From Beroe ovata (lineage: Eukaryota; Ctenophora; Nuda; Beroida; Beroidae), in the NCBI GenBank assembly GCA_946803715.1, contig CAMPET010000203.1:110567-120702 (forward strand): DNA of 10,136 nucleotides, in the 5' to 3' direction. The translations under genes were made by a program, and so were the position numbers. Position 1 is the first letter of the stretch; every line of letters begins with the position of its first letter. The notes beneath the pieces are model-generated. The model did not search any database and had not been told where the DNA came from. It worked only from the letters and a program-made list of their open reading frames with translations. Shown in pieces: positions 1 to 7,200 of the stretch.

Positions 1-20
1 ACACACACACACACACACAC
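1..20. repeat. (AC)n dinucleotide microsatellite, cut by window edge
   Basis: Ten perfect AC units run up to the window edge, so the true length is unknown. The repeat leads straight into AG at 21–22, which serves as the splice acceptor of the plus-strand exon at 23. It therefore occupies the place where a pyrimidine tract would normally lie. Confidence 0.97.
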
Positions 21-22
21 AG

Positions 23-136
23 GTGATCAAAGCTCAGAAGATGAAGGAAGCAGTGACTGGTGAGGAGGTCACTGACTCAAGTGGTGTGCCCTTGGTCAGT
101 AGAGCAGCCGGTAGCAGAGCGTGCTCTGTCATGTGA
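23..136 (+). CDS. Last coding exon of a Rheb-like small GTPase (CaaX end CSVM)
   Basis: After the AG at 21–22 one frame stays open for 37 codons and stops at TGA 134–136. It begins VIKAQKMKEAV and ends with the tetrapeptide CSVM. CSVM is a CaaX box, and a final Met favours farnesylation; human RHEB ends with the same four residues. The start also resembles the last helix of Rheb (I-x-x-A-x-K-M), so the exon would encode the end of helix 5, a hydrophilic hypervariable linker of about 20 residues and the lipid anchor. Rheb is a Ras-family GTPase that activates mTORC1 on endomembranes. The G-box motifs would lie in exons left of the window, so the call rests on the C-terminus alone. Another prenylated Ras-family member, or a chance frame, remains possible. 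The exon is entered in phase 0. It converges with the giant minus-strand gene. Confidence 0.6.
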   Translation: MIKAQKMKEAVTGEEVTDSSGVPLVSRAAGSRACSVM

Positions 137-188
137 CACCACACTCTACATGGTGTGACACCACACTCTACATGGTGTGACACCGTGA
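130..188. repeat. 22-bp tandem repeat spanning the stop codon of the Rheb-like exon
   Basis: Three head-to-tail copies: 130–148 (19 bp, lacking three bases), 149–170 (22 bp) and a partial copy from 171. The shared core is tgacaccacactcta. The first copy contains the final Met codon and the TGA of the upstream exon, so the array starts in coding sequence and runs into the 3' UTR. Each junction carries ggtgtgacacc, an odd palindrome with one central base. Confidence 0.9.
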
Positions 189-202
189 CATGGCGATGTG
201 TG

Positions 203-268
203 ACACTGACACGCGGACACTTCATCGGACATCATGCTGCAGCTGCAAGTGCAATGCTGTGTCAGTGT
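203..268. repeat. 10-bp inverted repeat with 46-bp loop
   Basis: ACACTGACAC at 203–212 is the exact reverse complement of GTGTCAGTGT at 259–268. The loop contains a CTGCAG-rich segment (about 236–248) that can itself pair. In the transcript this would form a hairpin in the 3' UTR of the Rheb-like gene. No function is assigned. Confidence 0.7.
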
Positions 269-402
269 AGGACCGATTGAAGGATAGTGGACACATCAGT
301 TTATAAACAATCCTCCAGTGAGAATGAAAATACACGTTTCATCTTTTCATCGCAGGGCGCGTTTCACTCTTGTAACATTGTGTTTGCATTCAGAGTCAAA
401 CA

Positions 403-421
403 AATAAAATCTCTTGTTTTT
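403..421 (+). terminator. Polyadenylation signal AATAAA with downstream GT/T-rich element
   Basis: AATAAA lies at 403–408, followed by a CTCTTGTTTTT-like T/GT-rich stretch at about 411–421. This is the usual metazoan arrangement of hexamer plus downstream element. It sits 267 bp after the stop of the plus-strand Rheb-like exon and is the best candidate for its poly(A) site. Further AATAAA hexamers at 455–460, 663–668 and 770–775 could be alternative, more distal sites. Confidence 0.6.
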
Positions 422-854
422 AGAGATCGATAAAAATGTGTTTAACTCATCAAGAATAAAGTACAGTTTACGATTCAGCAATGGTTTTAGTTTTTACAAT
501 GTGATAGAAGTATTTGAAGAATTTGGATTAGAAACCGAATATAGAATCTTAATCTAATTTTATCCCGTGACATGAACTATCTAACTAAGCTGTCACTTCA
601 GGCGCAATTGACGTTGACATTTGCGGATGAAGTCAAGGCATTGAAAATGAAATATTTTGATCAATAAATGTATCTTAAATTAAATGTATCTTAAAAAGTA
701 TCTTTTAGTATCACAGCAGCAATCTGAGTTAGTGTTACAAATTTTTTTGATATATCTAACTTTCGAAATAATAAAACCTATCCTCCTCTTTTACTTGTCA
801 TGAAATAACTAGAAATATAACAACTAGAATATAAAAACGCCTATAAAGAGTCAG
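422..854. other. AT-rich intergenic DNA, no gene seen
   Basis: This stretch is visibly AT-rich compared with the coding exons and has frequent stops in all frames on both strands. It contains three extra plus-strand AATAAA hexamers (455–460, 663–668, 770–775) and a small tandem repeat at 665–703. It lies between the 3' ends of two convergent genes, so no promoter is expected and none is recognisable. I find no tRNA or other structural RNA. Confidence 0.7.
665..703. repeat. 16-bp tandem repeat in AT-rich spacer
   Basis: The 15-mer taaatgtatcttaaa occurs at 665–679 and again at 681–695, a period of 16 bp. Decaying copies of its gtatctt core follow to about 703. This looks like simple slippage or duplication in intergenic DNA. 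Confidence 0.8.
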
Positions 855-1246
855 TTTATAAAGTCTGAGGCTAAACTATGGCGTCCAAAGTGTATATAAA
901 TTCAAATAGATCTAAAGAAATTAAGCTCTCCAATGCTCATTGCTCACTCCAAAGGGTGCGGTTAGTACAGATATACAATAAGGGGCATGGTCAAAACAAG
1001 GGTCAGTAGTTCAATTCAATAAGACCCGGGTTCTTCATAGATTCATATATCAGGGGCACTTCGACATAACTCTTAAAATTGTAATCTCAAATTTGAGGAA
1101 TTAACAATTTGCATACTGAAGAGTCGGTAGCAATGGGTCACCAGGATTCATGGGTCACGCCAGTATAAAACTATCAATATCAATACACCTATCAAATTGT
1201 CTGTGATGTCATCACGATATTGTGATGACACTCACCACTCCATGAA
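855..1246 (-). other. Probable 3' UTR and downstream region of the giant EGF/LamG gene
   Basis: This is the minus-strand sequence after the TGA at 1247–1249. No AATAAA or ATTAAA occurs on the minus strand here. The nearest plausible variant hexamer is TATAAA (plus-strand tttata, 855–860), about 390 nt past the stop, and it is weak. No open frame with a transmembrane-like segment was seen that could be a further coding exon. The 3' boundary is a guess. Confidence 0.35.
1208..1229. repeat. 22-bp near-perfect palindrome just after the stop codon
   Basis: The arms GTCATCAC (1208–1215) and GTGATGAC (1222–1229) are exact reverse complements around a GATATT centre. That centre is itself palindromic except for one G/T position. 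A second, overlapping odd palindrome (gtgatgtcatcac) covers 1203–1215. In the minus-strand transcript the structure begins 17 nt after the stop and could form a strong hairpin. The alternating GTGAT/ATCAC half-sites could also be a protein-binding site on DNA. Confidence 0.75.
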
Positions 1247-4200
1247 TCAGAGTCTGAAGTTGTAGATACTGCTCTCTGGAATGTTGTCTTGACAGTACCG
1301 AACATTGGAAGACTCCACACTCTGTGAGAGTGTGAGTGGTGTGTCCCACAGTGCCACACTCTCTACACACCCTATCACACCCCCCTCACTCGGGCTACCC
1401 CCAATGTAGATGTGGGGACCCACATTGAGCACGTGTCTGCCCCCACGTGACACTGCCTCACTCGCACACTTGTCGAGCAGTAGTACGGCGTGCGCGGCGC
1501 GCAGTGTCACGTGCACAAAGTGCCACTCTCCATCGTCCACTCGCCGGGGACACCTCAACTGTGTGGGTCCAGCCCCCAGATCAAACCTCAGCAAAACCCT
1601 TCCCCTGACCAGTCTCAGTGTGAGGAAATCTGTAGCCGCAGATGTCTGCTCTGTCGTGAACAGGAGCCCTGATCTTTGATCAGCTTTGAAAACCAGGGAT
1701 AGGACAAGATCAGCACTCCTCCTTGCTTCAGGTTGCTTCAACTTGAGGTAACTGTTGCCTTGGAAACGAGGTGTTTGGTTGTGGAGTGTGGCGTCGCATT
1801 GGCTGCCGATAGTCTGCTCGCCACAAACACAGGAGTGATGTCTGGGTCCGTTGGAGACACACCTAGCATTACCACACAAGTCATCTCTGTCACATGCTCT
1901 CATTGTACACTCATATACATCCACCACTTTGGAGTAGGTAGGTGCTCTGTCGTCAACATAGAGGTCAGTTAGGCATCCCCTCATAGATCGAGAGAGGTGA
2001 GGTGCGCCCCCCACATACACGCTCACCACCTCACCCGACAGTGGGGTGAAGAGTGACTCACCACTGGACAGTGTCAACTCTACATACTCTGAGTCCAGGG
2101 TGATGGTCACATCCATCCAGGTACCATGGTACCCCTTCATAAACACCTCCTCCACTGAACCAGCTACCAGTTTGAGACTGGTAACACCCACATCCACCTC
2201 AACCACACTCCTCCCCTCCTTGTCCACCCCGGTCAAGAGGGGGCCGTTACCCCTCACACCCACTCTAACACGGCGAGGGGGAGTATCCAGGAGTAGGTAG
2301 CCACGGCGAGTAAACATGGGGTTCCCCATGACCCCACTGCCCACCTCACAGTACTGTCCAGTGTACCCGAGTGGGCAGAGACATTGGCCCAGTCTGTCAC
2401 ACTCTCCCCCACTCCCACACACGCCCTCCTCCCCCTTCACACATGTGTTCCCGGACTCCTCACACTGTCGCACTTTTCCGACAGCCACGCCTGACATCAC
2501 TCCCTGGTCCAAGTTGTAGACACACCCTATGAAACTGTTGCTCCTACCACCATCCCCAATATGGACAGTATCTGGTCCACGTAGTCCAGACACAGTGTCT
2601 GCCACTGAGTTGAGTGTGAGGGTGTAGGAGTCACCCCTCCTCATCACAACCGTCAGACTGTTCCACTCAGAGTGAATCACGTGACCGGTGGACCTCATAG
2701 CTGATCTCCTACCCCTCACACTCATATCCACTGCCAGGGTTTTCTCCTCTGTGTACATGATGTTGAGCTGGTCACCACTTGTCCGTGACGTGATCTGTAA
2801 CACATAGCCTGACCGCGAGGGTCTGAACCGGAGGTTGAGTGTCTGCTCATCAGTGGACAGTGAGATTGAGATAACGGATTGAGGAGTGGTGAGGTGTGGT
2901 ACTGAGATCAGGTGGTCACAGTTCAGACCAGTGTGGGGGTATTCACACTCGCAATAGTGCCCCTCATCCCCCACTCTACACTTTCCCCCGTGCAGACAGG
3001 GATTATTATCACACTCAGCTGACCGCTCCTGACACTCTGGTCCCGTCCACCCCTCCAGACAGCGACACTCATGCCCCTCACCAGGGACACCCAGCTCAAT
3101 ACACTCACCACCATTGAGACACGGTGAGGTGTGGCACTCACCCAACTCCACCTCGCACACCTCCCCCGAGTAGTACATCGGACAGGAACAGGAGAATGAG
3201 CCACGTGTATTGGTGCAGACGCCGCCATTCTGACACGGATCCTCCACTGCACACTCGTCAATATCCCTCTCACAGAAGACACCCTGGTAACCATGGTTAC
3301 ACTCGCAAGTGTACCCGTTAACGTGACCAACACACGTGCCGTGTTGACATCTGTGACGTGCACACTCGTCACTCCTGACAGAGCAGTCCCGGCCCTCGTA
3401 GCCGGGGGGACAGATACAGAAGTAGTCGATGCCGTAGTTGTGACACTCAGCTCCGTTAGCACATGGCTGTGACTCGCACTTGTCGACTAACTCAGTACAC
3501 GTGTCGCCAGTGTACAGCGCGTCACACAAACACGTGTACTTGCCAAACCCATCCATACACAGACCATGTCCGTTACAGGGGTCACCAGCACAGTCATCAA
3601 CATCAATCTCACAGTCATCACCCAGGAAAGCGTCATCACACTGACACTCGTACCCTCCCACACTGTTTGTGCAAATGCCACGTCCCCGAGAACAGGCATC
3701 TGGGGAGTCACACTCGTCTATGTCCTCGTTACACCACTCTCCTGTGTAACCAGCGTAACACTCACACTGTGGCTCCGCGTGCACCAGGACACACTCGCCC
3801 ATGTTACAGGGGTAACCGGTGCACGGCGAGATGGAACAGTCGTGTCCCGAGTATGGGTGTGGACAGTCGCAGGAGAATGTGCCATTTAGCGTGGCACAGG
3901 TGGCATTGTTGTGGCACGGCGAGTTGGCACACATGTCATCCTCTACCTCACATCTGTCACCGCTATACCCACTCGGGCACAGACAGAAATACTTCTTCTC
4001 GTAGAAAACAGAGACACACGTGCCCCCGTTGAGACACGTGTCTGTGTCGCAGTTGTCCACGGGCACGTCACAGTATCTGCCCACAAACTCAGGCGGGCAC
4101 TCGCACACGAAGTCATCCTCCAGCTCCACACACTGGCCAGTGTTCTGACACTGCACCATTGCACAGGTTTTGGACAGGTCACAGTCCATCCTATCCTTGC

Positions 4201-7200
4201 CGTCGCCACAGTCACACACGTAGCTATCTTCTGTTTCTGTACACGTGCCCGTTACGTTGCCATGTGAACACGGGTGCATGGTGTCACATATCGCCTTCTC
4301 CTCGCACTGGCGTCCCCTGTACCCTGCTGGACACGGGACACATAGGTGCGAGACACCGTCCACAGAGTAGCACCGGGAGGTGTCATTGCAGGGAGATGGT
4401 TGACACCGGTCAATCAGCTGAGAGCAGTACTGTCCAGTGTAACCCTCAGTACAATTACACGTGTAGGTTGTGTCTGATGTCTCCACACACTGCGCCTCAT
4501 TGAGACACAAGTGGTTGTAGCAGGGCGGGTACCGACCCACAGAGAGACCTGACCCTGATAAGGGAGCCACCTCACTCCCACCTACCCTCACTGATAGAAG
4601 GGTCCCTGTGAAGGGGTGGGATGGGTGTCCGATGAAGAACCTCTTGGGAAGTCTTGTGGAGGACGGGTAGTCCATCTGGTAGACCAGATCTTCTCCTGAG
4701 TACACTGACACTGTCTTTAGTTTGCGATGGAAGGAGAGGTAGTGGATAGGGTTGGAGTGTGGTAGTGTCAAGTTATCCCATGACACCACCAACACCTCAT
4801 CACCGTCATATTGCGGTGGCACATAGAGCACTGTTCCCTCACCGGATAGCACAGTGAGATCAATGTGAGTGCTGACATCAAACTCCTTGTGGTATGATAT
4901 GTAACCAGCTGTCAATTTGACAGGTGTCATAGTCAGTGTTCCATTACAAGTGTCACCTGACACCAGGTCATTGTGACACGAGCACTTTCCGTCACCTGAA
5001 CAGGTGCCAGAGTTGCAGGGGTTCACTCCACATGTTGGCGTCACATCACTCAGCGTGACACCACTCAGAGATGAGATTGACCCCATGAGAGATGCCCCAT
5101 TCAGTGACACCTCACTAATCATTCCGGTGAGCGAGGAGTGGGGAACTCGCAATCCGATGGTGTCATGAAGATAGGAGAGTGGGGTGACGTCCATGACACC
5201 ACCTATGATGATGGAGGGTCGTGAGAGTAGGGGGTCTACAGGATCAGGTAACTTGACTCTGGACACAATGTCATGTGTCCAGTGATTGAGCTGTAGAGCC
5301 AGTCTCTGTGAGGATATTGTCAGTGTTACCGTGTTCCAGTCAGTATGATTGACAAGTGGGACACTTACACTGTGTACGGTGTCACTTCGTTTCATCACCA
5401 CTGAGCACGTGACTCTTCCCTCTGTCAGGTATACCAGGGAGAAGAATGCCGGGACGCTCCCGTCCTTGTATCGGCTTGCCATGTACATGAGAACACCCTC
5501 ATCAACCTCACTTCGGAATCTGATCTGGAACTCATTACTGCTCCGCATCTGAACGTCGATCACGGCGTGTGACGTGGCGACACCGCCGTATAACGTGAGG
5601 AGAGACGGAGGGGTGGAGCAGGTGGGCCCCACCATTGTCCCACACAGACACGTGTGACGTGTAGCACGTTCCAAACACGTGTTTCCCTCCCCACAGATAA
5701 TATTACCACACTGGGCTGGCAGCTTGGCAGGGTCACGTGATGCTACGGATACTATCTTGTAACTGGTAGCGTCTCTCATACTCACTGCGTGGTTGTTGAA
5801 TGTGAGAGGGTGAATCTCGCCGAAGAACCCTGGTACACTTGTTTCACCTGTTGGGTAGGAGCCGAGTACTATATCACCATCCATATATAACTCGGAGAGA
5901 AGGGGGGAGAGGTGGATGTCACCGTCAAGTGCAAGTGACACCCGATCCCCCATCATCTGGACTTGTACTAGTGTCCAGGTGTCAAGTTGCACTGTCCGGG
6001 GATGTGTGATGATCTGATCAGAACATCTCAGTGACACCACACTGTCCAATGTGAGGGTACAGTGTCCGTTTTCTCCCAGGAATGCAGCTATAAACCCACG
6101 GGGGAACTCTGGGTTTATCTCCAGTGTAAACTCGTAGCTGGATTGGTCGAACTTTTTGAGTTTGTCATCTGTGAAGATGAGAGAGCTGTCTGCTCTGAAG
6201 GAGGGTATTGTAGTGAGTTTGTCACAAAGTGGACCGTCAGTGGGCCACTGACACACACACTGAGGTCCGGAAGATGTCTGTCTGCATCGCTCTGGACACG
6301 GGCCACACCCCTCCTCAACCTCACAGAGTGGTCCTGTGTACCCCAGTGGACACTGACAGAATGGTCCCACTCTTACACCACCATTCTCACACTCTACTTC
6401 CACCACTTCCACCACTTCGTCATCACTCTCATCACTGCTGCACTCATCAAATCCCTCCCCATCAGCCAGGTTCACCAGGTCCATTCCCCCGAGGTCAATG
6501 AGACACCCACTGAACGATGGGAGTACACTTCTCTTCGCTGTCTGTGACACAGTCCCCCAGTGCATGTCCCCTCTTGTCTCCACATCCCTGGTGTCCGGGA
6601 ACACTGACACCTCTGTCTGGTTACCCACAACTAGCTCCAGGTAGGAGCTGGTCAGCATGACACCAATATCCACATACTTGTCACTGATGCTGACACTCAG
6701 TGTGGTGTCATCACCCAGCTGTAGTGACACGCGCGAGTCAGCTATCTTGAGCAGCAACTCCCCTGCCTCTGTGTGTTGCTCCACAACGTGTTGCTCGGAT
6801 ATGAGATCATCCAGTTTGAGTCCCAGTCTCAGCCTCACTCCGGTCTCCAGTGTTCTGGGTAGAGTAGCACGGCTATTCTCACTAAACTGCAGAATGCTGG
6901 CCCTGTCCTCACACGTGTTGCCAACCCATGGCAGTGTGCATGTGCAGTGGAATCCTTGTCTAGTGTTGGTGCATGCACCCCCATGAGCACATATGTCATC
7001 CCTACACAGTTCCAACTCGCACCTCTCCCCCATGTAGCCAGTGTGGCAGGAGCAGACAGCCGCCCCGCCCTCCTCCAGACAGGTACCATGCTCACACTGG
7101 GTGGTCTGACACAGTGTGCCTGGTACTTCACACTGGTCCCCCGTGTACCCACCAACACACTCACACCGATACTCCGTCACGCCCATGTTAACACACTGAC

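Larger units (their letters stand above)
137..421 (+). other. Probable 3' UTR of the Rheb-like gene
   Basis: This is the non-coding stretch between the TGA at 134–136 and the first good polyadenylation signal at 403–408. It contains most of the 22-bp repeat array, a 10-bp inverted repeat (203–212 against 259–268) and a perfect 10-bp palindrome, gtttataaac, at 299–308. No conserved reading frame is seen. The extent is inferred from the position of AATAAA. Confidence 0.55.

Noticed and set aside
34-225. Minus-strand frame of 63 residues at 34–225
   Set aside because: It lies antisense to the Rheb-like exon and the 22-bp repeats. Its sequence is repeat translation (VTVSHHVECGVTP type) without other support.
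403-775. AATAAA hexamers as poly(A) signals of the giant minus-strand gene
   Set aside because: All four are on the plus strand, so they cannot serve a minus-strand transcript. They suit the convergent plus-strand gene.
852-862. Shared 12-mer tcagtttataaa at 296–307 and 851–862 as a regulatory repeat
   Set aside because: It is short and AT-rich with no other shared flanks, and is expected by chance in this composition.
1250-1789. A Crumbs-type transmembrane anchor near the C-terminus
   Set aside because: After the last Cys of LamG7 only 14 mostly polar residues precede the stop; no hydrophobic stretch is present.
2923-3462. Long frames in the other two minus-strand phases (for example 2923–3462 and 7768–8406), rich in V, T, R and S
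   Set aside because: They are shadows of cysteine-rich EGF codons (TGT/TGC shifted by one or two bases) and show no domain of their own.
3463-4032. Plus-strand frames of up to 189 residues opposite the EGF and LamG coding sequence
   Set aside because: They are antisense shadows, His/Thr/Cys-rich by composition, with no recognisable domain, splice context or start signal.
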